From Pseudomonas defluvii (GTDB taxonomy: Bacteria; Pseudomonadota; Gammaproteobacteria; Pseudomonadales; Pseudomonadaceae), in contig NZ_MBPN01000009.1 of assembly GCF_001695625.1 (NCBI RefSeq), positions 23,806-87,805 on the forward strand: a stretch of 64,000 nt of DNA, given 5' to 3'. The position numbers were made by a program, and so were the translations under genes. The notes under the pieces were generated by a model that saw only the letters and a program-made list of their open reading frames with translations, was not told the DNA's origin and searched no databases. Below are positions 18,442 through 28,414 of the stretch, piece by piece; position 1 is the stretch's first letter; every line of letters begins with the position of its first letter.

Positions 18442-18477
18442 AAAAAGCCCCGGCGCGTGAGCACCGGGGCTTTTTTT
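18442..18477 (+). terminator. Rho-independent terminator of maeB
   Basis: AAAAAGCCCCGG and CCGGGGCTTTTTTT form a strong 12-bp stem with a short loop and a run of seven T, 20 bases after the maeB stop. Confidence 0.92.
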
Positions 18478-18483
18478 GTGCGC

Positions 18484-18747
18484 CGTAGAAGCCATCGCGG
18501 GCAAGCCTGCATCCCGCACCTGTAGGGGCAGGCTTGCCTGCGCTGGCATCGGCGCGGTGCCAGCGAGGCCGCGGCGCCTGCATCGTTGGCAAGCCAACTC
18601 CCACAGGAATCCGCGCAGAACAGTGCATCTCTGTAGGATCAGGCTTGCCTGCGATGCAGGCGCCGCGATAGGGCTTGTACCCCAACGATGACGCCGTCGC
18701 CTGCAAGAGCCGTACTCCTGCGGTGTAGGAGTACGGTTGCTATGGCG
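18484..18747. repeat. REP/BIME-like palindrome cluster between maeB and ponA
   Basis: The rest of the 325-base gap has no gene. It holds several copies of the pseudomonad REP core in both orientations: GCGGGCAAGCCTGC near 18498, GGCAGGCTTGCCTGCGC near 18526, TTGGCAAGCCAACTCCCACAG near 18586 and CAGGCTTGCCTGCGATGCAGG near 18641. Such clusters are mobilised by RAYT transposases elsewhere in the genome and can stabilise or terminate transcripts of convergent genes. Confidence 0.75.
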
Positions 18748-21177
18748 TCAGAACAGGTCGATCGGAGCCGCTTCATCTGCGGGCAGCGGGCTCCCCGGCA
18801 GATTGCTGTTGCCCAGTTCGTTGACTGACGGCGGTGAGTCTTCAGCCTTGAACAGTTCAAAGTAGGCGTTTGGCGTGCTAGGTGTCGCTGCACGACCACT
18901 GGCCGGGTCAATTCGCAGGCTGAGGATGCCCTCCGGCTCTGCCAGGCTGTGCGCAGGTTTGTCCTTCAGCGCTGCGCCCATGAAGTTGATCCAGATCGGC
19001 AGGGCTACCGTGCCGCCATACTCGCGATGGCCGAGGGTCTCGGGCTGGTCGAAGCCCGTCCACACCGTGGTGGTGTAGTCGGCGTTGTAGCCAGAGAACC
19101 AGGCATCCTTGGCTTCGTTGGTGGTGCCTGTCTTGCCGGCTAGGTCGGTTCGCCCCAGAACCATCGCCCTGCGCCCGGTGCCACGCTTGATCACGTCTTC
19201 CAGCATGCTGGTAAGGATGTACGCGGTGCGGCCATCGATTATACGTGGCGCGATCACTGGCGCTTGCACCATGGTCGTAGGGTTGGCGGTATCGACGCTG
19301 ATTGGCCCGGCTTCGGGGGCGGCAATGCCGTTCTGGTCTTCATTACCTTGCGGCACGCGCGCCGGGTTGGCAGTGAACAGTGTTTCGCCGTTACGGCTCT
19401 CGATGCGCTCGATCAGGTACGGGGCGATCTTGTAGCCGCCGTTGGCAAAGGTGCTCCAGCCGGTGGCGATCTCCATCGGGGTCAGGGTTGCCGTGCCCAG
19501 GGCCAGCGACAGGTTGCGTGGCAGGTCCTGTTTGTTGAAGCCAAACTTGGTGATGTAGTCGATCGTGGTGTCGACGCCCATGCTCTGCAGCAGGCGGATC
19601 GAAACCATGTTGCGCGACTTGTACAGTGCCTCACGCAGGCGGATCGGGCCAAGGAAGGTGTTGGTGTCGTTCTTCGGGCGCCAGACCTTGTCCAGGTACT
19701 CGTCGACAAACACGATAGGGGCATCGTTGACCAGGCTGGCGGCGGTGTAGCCGTTATCCAGTGCAGCACTGTAGATGAATGGCTTGAAGCTTGAGCCTGG
19801 CTGACGCTTGGCTTGCATGGCGCGGTTGTAGTTGCTCTGCTCGAAGGAGAACCCGCCGACCAGTGCGCGGATAGCGCCGCTGTGGGGGTCGAGCGAGACC
19901 AGTGCGCTCTGCGCTGTGGGTACCTGGCTGAACTTCAGGATGCCGCTGCTCAGGCGTTGCACCCGGATCAGGTCGCCGATCTGGGCAACATCTGCAGGTT
20001 GTTGTGGGCTGCGGCCCTGGCTGTTGGTGCTGAGGAATGGGCGGGCCCATTTCATGCTGTCCCAGGCAACCGGCAGCTCTTCGCCGGTGCGGGTCAGGAC
20101 ATGCAGGCCGCTCTTGTCAACCTGGGTCACGATAGCCGGCTCCAGGCCTCCCAGCGGTCGTTGCTTGTTCAGTTCCTGCAGCCATGCCGCTCGGGTTTTA
20201 CCGGGCAGGCGCGATTCCGGTCCGCGGTAGCCGTGACGTTGGTCATAGGCGAGCAGCCCTTCCAGTACGGCATTGTTGGCCATTTCCTGGAGGTCGCTAG
20301 GGACGGTAACCGTCACCCGGAAACCTTCTGTGTAGGCGTCGCTGCCGTAGCGGCCAACCATCTCGGCGCGGGCCATCTCGGCAATGTAGGGCGCGTTCAC
20401 TTCGGGGGTCGGTACGTGGTAGCTGGCGTTGATCGGCTCAGCCAACGCGCTCAGGTAGCTGGCTTCGTCGATTTTGCCAAGCTTGTACATACGGCCGAGG
20501 ATCCAGTCGCGGCGCTCTTTGGCGCGTACCGGATTGGCCAGCGGGTTGAAGCGCGAGGGCGCCTTGGGCAGGCCGGCGATCATCGCCATTTGCGCCAGGC
20601 TTACGTCACGAATCGATTTGCCGTAGTAAACCTGGGCTGCGGCTTCAATGCCGTAGGCGCGGTTACCCAGGTAGATCTTGTTCACGTACAGCTCAAGGAT
20701 TTCATCTTTGGTCAGTTCGCGCTCGATCTGCAGGGCCAGGAGAATTTCGTTGGTCTTGCGCGAGAAGCTGCGCTCGCTGCTCAGGAAGAAGTTCTTCGCC
20801 ACCTGCATGGTGATGGTGCTGCCGCCACTCTGGATGTGGCCCGACTTGATCAATTGTGTTGCAGCGCGCATCAGGCTGCTCGGGTCGACCCCGTAGTGAT
20901 TGGCGAAGTTGTCGTCTTCGGCAGCCAGCAATGCCTGGATGAAATGCGGCGGAATGTCGGCAAAACGGATGGGTGAACGACGCATTTCGCCAAACTCGGC
21001 GATGAGCTTGCCGTCACTGCTGTAGACCCGCAGGGGGATCTGCAACTGGATGCTTCTGAGGGCCTCTACCGAGGGCAAGCTGGGGCTAAGATACAGAAAC
21101 GCGCCGCTCAGACCGAGTACGAGCGCACAAATGACTGCGACGAAAGACCACCAGAAGAACTTCAGCAGGCGTATCAA
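18748..21177 (-). CDS. ponA: Penicillin-binding protein 1A
   Basis: This bifunctional class A PBP of 809 residues polymerises and crosslinks peptidoglycan. An N-terminal membrane anchor (about residues 8-30) is followed by the GT51 glycosyltransferase domain, with Glu87 in ALLAAEDDNF. After an inserted OB-like region comes the transpeptidase domain, with Ser462-x-x-Lys in PGSSFKPF, the SRN motif and KTGTTNEAKDAWF. The TTG at 21177 is the apparent start. It is divergent from pilM, the standard Pseudomonas ponA/pilM layout. Confidence 0.94.
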   Translation of the reverse strand: MIRLLKFFWWSFVAVICALVLGLSGAFLYLSPSLPSVEALRSIQLQIPLRVYSSDGKLIAEFGEMRRSPIRFADIPPHFIQALLAAEDDNFANHYGVDPSSLMRAATQLIKSGHIQSGGSTITMQVAKNFFLSSERSFSRKTNEILLALQIERELTKDEILELYVNKIYLGNRAYGIEAAAQVYYGKSIRDVSLAQMAMIAGLPKAPSRFNPLANPVRAKERRDWILGRMYKLGKIDEASYLSALAEPINASYHVPTPEVNAPYIAEMARAEMVGRYGSDAYTEGFRVTVTVPSDLQEMANNAVLEGLLAYDQRHGYRGPESRLPGKTRAAWLQELNKQRPLGGLEPAIVTQVDKSGLHVLTRTGEELPVAWDSMKWARPFLSTNSQGRSPQQPADVAQIGDLIRVQRLSSGILKFSQVPTAQSALVSLDPHSGAIRALVGGFSFEQSNYNRAMQAKRQPGSSFKPFIYSAALDNGYTAASLVNDAPIVFVDEYLDKVWRPKNDTNTFLGPIRLREALYKSRNMVSIRLLQSMGVDTTIDYITKFGFNKQDLPRNLSLALGTATLTPMEIATGWSTFANGGYKIAPYLIERIESRNGETLFTANPARVPQGNEDQNGIAAPEAGPISVDTANPTTMVQAPVIAPRIIDGRTAYILTSMLEDVIKRGTGRRAMVLGRTDLAGKTGTTNEAKDAWFSGYNADYTTTVWTGFDQPETLGHREYGGTVALPIWINFMGAALKDKPAHSLAEPEGILSLRIDPASGRAATPSTPNAYFELFKAEDSPPSVNELGNSNLPGSPLPADEAAPIDLF

Positions 21178-21357
21178 GGCTTTGGGGTGTCCAGGTAGAG
21201 GAGTGAGTTGAGCACAGGCCCGGCAGACGTCAAAAAACGCTGGGCATTATAAGCAAATTTCACCTCGGCGCGTTATGCGAGCTCTTGTCAAGGTGCTCGA
21301 TTGCCGCTGGCGCAAGCGCTGCGCGGTGGATGGTGACTATAAAAATAGGGAAAGCCA

Positions 21358-22281
21358 ATGTTTGGACGTTTCGGCAAGGATGCCGGTTCACTTTTGGGTA
21401 TTGAAATTGTCGCTACTGCCGTACGCCTAGTGCAACTGGAGCGTCGTGGGGGCGGTTGCGCAGTGCGCGCCTGGGCGATTGAGCCACTGGCTGCTGGGGC
21501 GGTGATCGATGGGCGCATGGTGGCGCTTGATGTGATCGCAGCGGCGTTGGCCCAGGCATTCAGGCGCAGTGGTGCTACAGCGGTTGATGCCGCACTGTCG
21601 CTGCCGGCATCGGCGGTCATGTGTTGTGAGGTGACGTTGCCGCGTGGGCTCGGTGAGGCGGAAATGGCTAACCGTTTGTCTGACGAGCTTGCAGGCAGCA
21701 TCCCTTACCCGCTCGATGATGCTGCCATCGACTTTCAAGTGATGGGTGTCAATGCGCAGGCACCGGGCGCGCTCGATGTGGCGGTAGCGGTATGCCGCTG
21801 GGATGCGCTGGAGGTGATCGAGGAGGTCCTGGCGCTGGCTGGCCTGTGCCCACAGGTTGTCGATATCGACAGCCATGCCTTGCAGCGGGTTGCCTGTCGG
21901 GCGTCAGGTGAGGTGTCTGCGGTGCTAGTGGTCGAGACAGACCATCTTGTCTTTCATCATCTGCGCGAGGCCGGTGAACACCGTCGGGACGAATTACGGG
22001 GCGGGGATGCGGCCCTGCAGTTGGAGTCCATTGTGCGTGCGCTCGACCACTGGTTGCTGGATAGCCTGGAGCGTGGCCGCGGATCAATGCCGGAGCAGTT
22101 GCTGTTGGTGGGTACTGGTGCCATTGCGGCGCTTGCCGAGCAGTTGCAGCCGAGGTTGGGTATTGCCTGCTCGGTGCTTGACCCCTTTGACGGCATGCCC
22201 GGTGTGCGGGATGGCGCATTGCGTGCAGCGGCGCCTTGCCTGGCGATTGCCAGCGGCCTTGCGCGCAGGAGCTTTGACTGA
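21358..22281 (+). CDS. pilM: PilM-like actin-fold pilus assembly protein
   Basis: PilM is a cytoplasmic actin-like (FtsA-fold) protein that binds the N-terminus of PilN. The start MFGRFGKDAGSLLGIEIVA matches the family, as do LPASAVMCCEVTLP and the nucleotide-fold segments. At 307 residues it is about 45 shorter than pilus-type PilM (about 354 residues), closer to HofM-like forms. AGGGA precedes the ATG, and a TATAAA-like element lies about 18 bases upstream. Its stop overlaps the pilN start (TGATG). Confidence 0.88.
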   Translation: MFGRFGKDAGSLLGIEIVATAVRLVQLERRGGGCAVRAWAIEPLAAGAVIDGRMVALDVIAAALAQAFRRSGATAVDAALSLPASAVMCCEVTLPRGLGEAEMANRLSDELAGSIPYPLDDAAIDFQVMGVNAQAPGALDVAVAVCRWDALEVIEEVLALAGLCPQVVDIDSHALQRVACRASGEVSAVLVVETDHLVFHHLREAGEHRRDELRGGDAALQLESIVRALDHWLLDSLERGRGSMPEQLLLVGTGAIAALAEQLQPRLGIACSVLDPFDGMPGVRDGALRAAAPCLAIASGLARRSFD

Positions 22282-22823
22282 TGCGGCGGGTCAACCTGCT
22301 GCCGTGGCGCGAGGCCAGGCGCCAGGCACGGGGTAAGCAGTTGCAGGTAATGCTGGTTGCAACCCTCGTGCTGGGGGGCGCAGGTGTGTACCTGGTGGAT
22401 CGTGCGGTCGAACGGCGGCTAAGCGGACAGGAGGCGCGCAATGCCGGGTTGCAACAAGACAGTGAGCAGCTTGATGAGTTGATCGCCCGCCTGTCCGATC
22501 TGGCAGAGCAACGTGATGCCTTGCTGGAGCAGTTACAGGACGTTGAGGTGTTGCAGGAGGGCCAGGGATTCGACGTGCTTGAGCGTTTGGTTTACGCCGT
22601 GCCGCAGGGTGTACAGCTCACCGGATTGCTCTTTGAGGCTGCGCAGTTGAACGTCTCGGGGTTGGCCCCTTCAAGTGCAGCGGTTGCCCGCTTCCTGCGT
22701 AACCTTGGCACCGTACCGGGCTTGCAGAGGCCTGAGCTGCAGGATGTGCAGTCGATCGGAACGGGGGTGGCCTTTCAGCTGCTGGTGGGCGTGCAGTTGG
22801 CTGATTCGGAGCCTGCGCCATGA
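22281..22823 (+). CDS. pilN: PilN-like inner-membrane pilus alignment protein
   Basis: This 180-residue bitopic protein starts with the PilN signature RRVNLLPWREARR, the segment that contacts PilM. One membrane helix follows (about residues 24-42), then a coiled coil (about residues 50-95) and a small ferredoxin-like periplasmic domain. It overlaps pilM by one base and the next gene by four, so the cluster is translationally coupled. Confidence 0.9.
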   Translation: MRRVNLLPWREARRQARGKQLQVMLVATLVLGGAGVYLVDRAVERRLSGQEARNAGLQQDSEQLDELIARLSDLAEQRDALLEQLQDVEVLQEGQGFDVLERLVYAVPQGVQLTGLLFEAAQLNVSGLAPSSAAVARFLRNLGTVPGLQRPELQDVQSIGTGVAFQLLVGVQLADSEPAP

Positions 22824-23761
22824 GCCGGCTGGCAATGCTTGCCGGTTTGGAGTGGGGCGTGCTGGGCAGTTGGTCCTGGCGGGCGAAGGCCGCGCTGCTG
22901 GCAGCCTCCTTGGCTGCCGTGACAGGGTTAGGCTACGGGGTTCAGGTACGTGATGGGCTGCTGGATCTTGAGCGCTCCATGGGCCGAGAGGTAGCGCTCA
23001 GGGGCGAAATTGCCGAAAAGTCGGTGCAGGCCGCGCTTTCGGAGGGCTATCACCAGCAGATCGATGCCTTGCAGCACCGTCTTGAGTCTGCAAGGCAGCG
23101 GTTGCAGCAGGGCGATGCTGCACGGTTGCTGGAGGATGTCGCGCGGCTGGGCGACGGGCTTTGGGTCGAGCAGTTCAAGCTGCTTGATGAGGTGCCTCAT
23201 GCCTATTTTGTCGAACAGCCGCTGGAATTGAACGCCATAGGCGCTTATCCACAACTGACGGCCTTGCTCGCCGGTCTGGCCGGGCTGTCCCGTATCGTCA
23301 CCTTGACGTCGTTGCAACTGGCCCCGGCAGAGGCGAAGGCACCGGGGCAACTGCAGCTGCGCCTGCTTGCCAGTACCTATCGTGCTGGTGATCAGTCTCA
23401 GGCGCTGGAGCCTGCCCTGTTGCCGGTGATCGCCGACGCTTCAGCGCCATTGCCACAAGATCCGTTTGCTGCCGTTGAGCCACTTGAGTCGCGCACGCTG
23501 CTTGAGCGGCTTGCGCTTGAGCAGTTTGAAATGGTCGGCAGCCTGCGCGGCCGGCAGGGGAGAGTGGCTCTGTTAAGAGGGGCGGGTTCGATACACCGTA
23601 TTCAGTTGGAGGATCGCTTGGGGCCTGATCACGGACGCGTCGTGGCCATCAGCGAGCATCAAGTGGAGCTTGTCGAGCAAGTGTTCATTGAGGGCAGGGG
23701 CTGGCTTGAGCGGCCCCGAACCCTTGTGTTGAAGCAGGCAGACCGAGTAGACGGTCGCTGA
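22820..23761 (+). CDS. Fused PilO-PilP pilus assembly protein
   Basis: This 313-residue protein joins two normally separate proteins. Residues 1 to about 195 look like PilO: a cytoplasmic N-terminus, a membrane helix near residues 22-40, a coiled coil, then a ferredoxin-like domain with AYPQLTALLAGLAGLSRIVTL. Residues from about 205 look like PilP, with DPFAAVEPLESRTLLERL, FEMVGSLRGRQGRVALLR, HGRVVAISEHQVELVEQV and GWLERPRTLVL. PilP is normally a lipoprotein linking PilNO to the secretin; here it has no lipobox because it is tethered through PilO. The frame is continuous across the join. Confidence 0.85.
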   Translation: MSRLAMLAGLEWGVLGSWSWRAKAALLAASLAAVTGLGYGVQVRDGLLDLERSMGREVALRGEIAEKSVQAALSEGYHQQIDALQHRLESARQRLQQGDAARLLEDVARLGDGLWVEQFKLLDEVPHAYFVEQPLELNAIGAYPQLTALLAGLAGLSRIVTLTSLQLAPAEAKAPGQLQLRLLASTYRAGDQSQALEPALLPVIADASAPLPQDPFAAVEPLESRTLLERLALEQFEMVGSLRGRQGRVALLRGAGSIHRIQLEDRLGPDHGRVVAISEHQVELVEQVFIEGRGWLERPRTLVLKQADRVDGR

Positions 23762-23776
23762 CACTGGAGGTCATGG

Positions 23777-25039
23777 ATGAGCAAGCGGTGTTGGGTGTTT
23801 GGTGTGCTCTTTTTAGTCATGGCAGACACAGATCTGCGTGCGGCTGTATCGACAGGCCCTTATGTTGGGGAGCCATTGTCGCTGAACTTTCAGGATGTCG
23901 AGGTGCGTTCGGTGTTGCAGGTGCTGGCCGATTTCACCGAGCTGAATCTGGTCACCAGCGACGCGGTGCAGGGCACTGTCACCCTGCGCTTGCAGGACGT
24001 GCCTTGGGATCACGCGTTGGACCTGGTGTTACGCAGCAAGGGGCTTGGCAGGCGCCTGGACGGTAATGTGCTGATGGTGGCACCGCTGGAAGAATTGGCG
24101 GGTCTGGCGACATTGCAGCGTGAGGTGTTGCAGGTCACGCATGCCAGGGCGGCAGATATCGCTGAGCTCTACCTGGGCTTGTTCACAGGGGATGCAGCAG
24201 GCGCTGAGCGCGGTGCGATCGTGATTGATGAACGCACCAACACGATTCTCGCGAACCAGACTTCGGCGCGCCTTGACGCGTTGCGCCAGCTCGTCGCGCA
24301 ACTGGACGTGCCTGTGCGTCAGGTGCTGATCGAGGCAAGGATCGTTGAGGCCAATGTCGACTACGAGAAAAGCTTTGGCATTCGCTGGGGTGGCGAGTTG
24401 AGCCTGGGTGCTGGCGTGGCGCTCTACGGGCCGGGTGAGGTGGGGCGGCCTTTTGTCGACCTTGGGGCGGAACGGGCGAGCTCGGGCATCGGCTTGGGGC
24501 TGGTTCGTGACAGCCAATTGCTGGACCTTGAGCTCACTGCGATGGAAAAATCCGGTAACGGGGAGATCATCTCGCAGCCCAAGGTGGTGACTGCTGACCG
24601 AGAAACTGCACGGATCCTCAAAGGGACCGAGGTGCCTTATCAGGAGTCGGGCGCCAATGGCACCACCTCGATCACCTTTCGCGAGGCGTCTCTGTCGCTT
24701 GAAGTGACGCCGCAGATCATGGCGGACAACCGTGTGGTGATGGCCGTCAAGGTGACCAAGGATGAGCCTGATTACCTCAATGCCCAGGCTCAGGTGCCGC
24801 CGATACGGAAGAATGAGGTCAACGCCAAGGTTCAGGTGGGTGATGGGGAGACCATCGTGATTGGCGGGGTGTACTCGACGGTGCAAAGTAAAGTGGTCGA
24901 TAAGGTGCCATTTTTGGGCGATGTGCCGTATGTTGGGCGGCTGTTTAAGCGCGATGTCGTACAAGAAAAAAAATCTGAGCTGCTGGTCTTCCTGACTCCG
25001 CGTATCATGAGTGACCAGGCGATTGCTGTGAGTCGTTGA
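23777..25039 (+). CDS. pilQ: Short PilQ/HofQ-type secretin
   Basis: This outer-membrane secretin has 420 residues, about 290 fewer than P. aeruginosa PilQ. A signal-like N-terminus is followed directly by an STN/N0-type domain ([24 protein letters not shown]), a second N-domain with [15 protein letters not shown], and the secretin core ending [17 protein letters not shown] and [10 protein letters not shown]. The peptidoglycan-binding AMIN repeats of pilus secretins are absent. The length and layout match HofQ/ComE secretins used for DNA uptake. It lies 15 bases after the fused pilO-pilP gene and 4 bases before aroK. Confidence 0.88.
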   Translation: MSKRCWVFGVLFLVMADTDLRAAVSTGPYVGEPLSLNFQDVEVRSVLQVLADFTELNLVTSDAVQGTVTLRLQDVPWDHALDLVLRSKGLGRRLDGNVLMVAPLEELAGLATLQREVLQVTHARAADIAELYLGLFTGDAAGAERGAIVIDERTNTILANQTSARLDALRQLVAQLDVPVRQVLIEARIVEANVDYEKSFGIRWGGELSLGAGVALYGPGEVGRPFVDLGAERASSGIGLGLVRDSQLLDLELTAMEKSGNGEIISQPKVVTADRETARILKGTEVPYQESGANGTTSITFREASLSLEVTPQIMADNRVVMAVKVTKDEPDYLNAQAQVPPIRKNEVNAKVQVGDGETIVIGGVYSTVQSKVVDKVPFLGDVPYVGRLFKRDVVQEKKSELLVFLTPRIMSDQAIAVSR

Positions 25040-25043
25040 TTCT

Positions 25044-25562
25044 GTGCGAAATTTGATACTTGTTGGGCCGATGGGTGCTGGCAAAAGCACCATTGGCCGT
25101 CTGCTTGCCAAAGAGCTGCGTCTGCCGTTCAAGGATTCCGATAAGGAAATCGAGCTGCGTACGGGCGCCAATATCCCATGGATCTTCGACAAGGAAGGTG
25201 AGCCGGGATTTCGTGATCGTGAGCAGGCGATGATCGCCGAGCTGTGCGAGGCCGATGGCGTTGTGCTTGCAACCGGCGGTGGTGCCGTGATGCGTGAAGC
25301 CAATCGCCGGGCATTGCATGCCGGTGGGCGAGTGGTTTACCTGCATGCCTCGGTTGAACAGCAAGTCGGGCGCACCGCGCGTGACCGCAATCGACCGTTG
25401 TTGCGTACCGCCGATCCTGCTGCGACCTTGCGTGCCTTGCTGGAGCTGCGCGATCCGCTGTACCGGGAGATCGCCGATCTGGTCGTCGAAACCGACGAAC
25501 GGCCGCCGCGCATGGTGGTGCTGGATATTCTCGAGCGCCTGGAGAAGTTGCCGCCCCGTTAG
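25044..25562 (+). CDS. aroK: Shikimate kinase
   Basis: AroK phosphorylates shikimate in aromatic amino-acid synthesis. The 172 residues show the Walker [10 protein letters not shown] near residue 8, the substrate-binding Asp and Arg region [11 protein letters not shown], the GGGAV loop and the lid region around [10 protein letters not shown]. The start codon is GTG ([11 protein letters not shown]). The gap to pilQ is four bases, so aroK is probably transcribed with the pil genes, as in other gammaproteobacteria. Confidence 0.95.
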   Translation: MRNLILVGPMGAGKSTIGRLLAKELRLPFKDSDKEIELRTGANIPWIFDKEGEPGFRDREQAMIAELCEADGVVLATGGGAVMREANRRALHAGGRVVYLHASVEQQVGRTARDRNRPLLRTADPAATLRALLELRDPLYREIADLVVETDERPPRMVVLDILERLEKLPPR

Positions 25563-25656
25563 GCTATCCTCGGCGGCCAGTCATGCCGTGACAGGGCACC
25601 TCGTTACTGCGCGGGCCGCGCTATTGCTCCCGCGCCCTAGTTCATTGTGGGGAAAC

Positions 25657-26754
25657 ATGCAGACACTTAAGGTCGAGTTGGGTGAACGTAGCTATCCGAT
25701 CTACATTGGTGAGGGCTTGCTGGATCAGCCCGAGTTGCTGGCGCCGCACATAGCGGGTCGGCAGGTTGCCATCGTTTCCAACGAGACCGTTGCCCCCCTT
25801 TATCTGGAGCGCCTGACCCGTACATTGGGCGCTTTTTCAGTGCTGCCAGTGGTATTGCCGGATGGCGAAGCCTTCAAGAACTGGGAAACCCTGCAGCTGA
25901 TTTTCGATGCCCTGCTGACCGCGCGTCATGATCGTCGGACCACCATTATCGCCCTTGGCGGCGGTGTGATCGGCGATATGGCCGGTTTTGCGGCGGCGTG
26001 CTACCAGCGTGGCGTGGATTTCATCCAGGTGCCGACCACGCTCCTGTCGCAGGTCGACTCCTCGGTGGGCGGCAAGACCGGTATCAACCATCCGTTGGGC
26101 AAGAACATGGTCGGTGCGTTCTATCAGCCCAATGCAGTGCTGATCGATACCACCAGCCTGAATACACTGCCGGCCCGCGAACTGTCGGCAGGCCTGGCGG
26201 AAGTCATCAAGTACGGCCTGATCTGCGATGAGCCGTTCCTGGGCTGGCTGGAAGCGAATGTCGATGCCCTGCGCCGGCTTGATCAAGCCGCGCTTACCGT
26301 TGCCATTCAGCGCTCCTGCGCGGCCAAGGCCGCCGTGGTCGGCGCTGATGAGCGTGAGTCCGGCGTGCGCGCCACGCTGAACCTGGGACATACCTTCGGT
26401 CATGCGATCGAGACTCACATGGGCTATGGTGTCTGGTTGCACGGTGAAGCCGTTGCCGCTGGCACAGTCATGGCGCTGGAAATGTCCATGCGTCTGGGCT
26501 GGATCAGTCAGCAGGCCCGAGATCGGGCCATCCGCCTGTTTCAACGCGCAGGCCTGCCGGTGGTGCCTCCACAGGAAATGACCCCGGCGCATTTCATGGA
26601 GCATATGGCAGTCGACAAAAAGGTACTCGACGGTCGCCTGCGGCTGGTGCTGTTGCGCCAGTTGGGTGAGGCCGTGGTTACCGACGACTATCCAAGAGAG
26701 ATTCTTCAGGCCACGCTGGACGCGGATTACCGCGCGATCGTGGCCCAGCTTTGA
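25657..26754 (+). CDS. aroB: 3-dehydroquinate synthase
   Basis: AroB converts DAHP to 3-dehydroquinate using NAD and a metal ion. The 365 residues contain the NAD-binding segment [20 protein letters not shown], the [19 protein letters not shown] motif and the metal-binding histidines of [11 protein letters not shown]. The ATG at 25657 has GGGGAAAC before it. It follows aroK and precedes damX in the conserved aroK-aroB-damX order. Confidence 0.96.
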   Translation: MQTLKVELGERSYPIYIGEGLLDQPELLAPHIAGRQVAIVSNETVAPLYLERLTRTLGAFSVLPVVLPDGEAFKNWETLQLIFDALLTARHDRRTTIIALGGGVIGDMAGFAAACYQRGVDFIQVPTTLLSQVDSSVGGKTGINHPLGKNMVGAFYQPNAVLIDTTSLNTLPARELSAGLAEVIKYGLICDEPFLGWLEANVDALRRLDQAALTVAIQRSCAAKAAVVGADERESGVRATLNLGHTFGHAIETHMGYGVWLHGEAVAAGTVMALEMSMRLGWISQQARDRAIRLFQRAGLPVVPPQEMTPAHFMEHMAVDKKVLDGRLRLVLLRQLGEAVVTDDYPREILQATLDADYRAIVAQL

Positions 26755-26770
26755 GGTTGATAAGAGTTCG

Positions 26771-28414
26771 ATGACTAGTTTGCATGCCGACGAGGCCTTT
26801 CTCGGCCATTACCAGTTGAGCCACGACCCCTTCGCTGCGCGGGTGCCTGGTTTCAAATTCTTCCCGGCCCAGCGCAAGCCGGTGTTGGGCCAGCTCCATC
26901 ACCTGGCGCGTTACAGTCAACTATTGCTGGTGGTCACCGGGCCACTGGGCAGCGGCAAGACCTTGCTGCGCCAAGCCCTGGTCGCCAGTACCAACAAACA
27001 GTCCGTACAGAGCATTGTGGTCTCGGCACGTGGGGCCAGCGATGCCGCCAGTGTGCTGGGGCAAGTCGCCCAGTCGTTGAACCTGGCCAAGGCCGAGGTT
27101 CCAGAGATTCTCGCTCAGGTGGTGCAGTTGGCACTGACCGGGCAGGAAGTCTATTTGCTGGTCGATGATGCGGAACAACTCGACGAGTCGGCACTCCAAG
27201 CCTTGCTGGAACTGGCTGCGGGCACTCCTGAGGGGCGTCCGCACGTGTTCCTGTTCGGTGAGCCGTCACTGATCGCCGGGCTGGATGCGCTGAATGCCGA
27301 GCAGGAGCGCTTCCACATCATTGAGCTGCAGCCTTACAGCGAGGATGAAACCCGGGAGTACCTGGAGCAACGCCTGGAAGGTGCCGGAAGTGGCCTCAAT
27401 GTGCTGACCAGTGAGCAGATCGCCGATATTCACGAGCATTCGGAGGGTTGGCCTGGCGTAATCAACCAGGTTGCCCGGGATGCCTTGATCGAAGCCATGA
27501 TTGCCAGCCGCACGACGGCGAAGCGACCATCAATGGGGTTCAAAATGCCTAAGAAGCACGTACTGGCGTTGTCTGCTGTGGTAGTGGTCGCCGTTGCAGC
27601 GGCGGTGTTGATGCCCAAGAAGGGCGACCAGACGCCTCCCGGAGCGCCTGCAGAGCAGGCACAGCTGCCATTGGGCCAGGGGCAGCCAAGCACTGCCCAG
27701 TCCAACAATGGTGGCCCGGCCATCGAATTTGCTGGCTCCTCGCAGCCTATGCCATTGCCACTGGTGGGGCAGTCTCAACCGGTGATGCGTGGTCCGCTGG
27801 CTGAAGCGGCGGGCATGGGGGACGGTGATGAAAGTACGCCTGCTGGCGAAACTGCATTGCAGCCGCCTACGGTGACGACCATCGCACCCCCTGCTGGCGT
27901 GCCAGCAGGCCCTGCACCGACACCTGCCCAACCGGTAGCGTCTACTCAGGTGCAACCGGCTGCACACGCTCAGCAAGCCCCGGTCGCCGCTGCCAGCAAG
28001 CCGGTTGCACCTGCGCCTGCACCTGCAGCGAAGCCTGCGCCTGCCCCTGTGCAGGTCGCCGCAGCCAAGCCGGCGCCGAAACCGGTAGAAAAGCCGGCGG
28101 AGAAACCAGTCGCGAAGGCCGCCGTCGGTGGTAACTGGTACGCCGGGCAAAAGCCGAGCAACTATGTGGTCCAGATCCTCGGTACCAGCTCTGAGGCAAC
28201 GGCCCAGGCCTATGTCAATTCTCAGGGTGGCGACTATCGCTACTTCAAGAAAAACCTGCAGGGCAAGCCGCTGTTCGTCGTTACCTACGGCAACTTTGCC
28301 AGCCGTGATGCCGCACTTGCTGCAATCAAGGCCTTGCCAGCCAAGGTCCAGGCTGGTAAACCTTGGCCTCGTAGTGTTGCCAGCGTCCAACAAGAGCTGG
28401 CAGCGACCCGCTGA
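26771..28414 (+). CDS. damX: DamX-like AAA and SPOR domain division protein
   Basis: This 547-residue protein has an N-terminal AAA-type ATPase resembling ExeA/GspA (Walker A GPLGSGKTLL, Walker B VYLLVDDAEQL), one membrane helix at about residues 260-275 and a long Pro/Ala-rich periplasmic linker. The C-terminal SPOR domain (about the last 90 residues, from NYVVQILGTSSE) binds septal peptidoglycan. Position after aroB and the SPOR end identify it as DamX. E. coli DamX lacks a functional ATPase site, so the intact P-loop here is the pseudomonad form. The start follows aroB by 16 bases. Confidence 0.9.
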   Translation: MTSLHADEAFLGHYQLSHDPFAARVPGFKFFPAQRKPVLGQLHHLARYSQLLLVVTGPLGSGKTLLRQALVASTNKQSVQSIVVSARGASDAASVLGQVAQSLNLAKAEVPEILAQVVQLALTGQEVYLLVDDAEQLDESALQALLELAAGTPEGRPHVFLFGEPSLIAGLDALNAEQERFHIIELQPYSEDETREYLEQRLEGAGSGLNVLTSEQIADIHEHSEGWPGVINQVARDALIEAMIASRTTAKRPSMGFKMPKKHVLALSAVVVVAVAAAVLMPKKGDQTPPGAPAEQAQLPLGQGQPSTAQSNNGGPAIEFAGSSQPMPLPLVGQSQPVMRGPLAEAAGMGDGDESTPAGETALQPPTVTTIAPPAGVPAGPAPTPAQPVASTQVQPAAHAQQAPVAAASKPVAPAPAPAAKPAPAPVQVAAAKPAPKPVEKPAEKPVAKAAVGGNWYAGQKPSNYVVQILGTSSEATAQAYVNSQGGDYRYFKKNLQGKPLFVVTYGNFASRDAALAAIKALPAKVQAGKPWPRSVASVQQELAATR

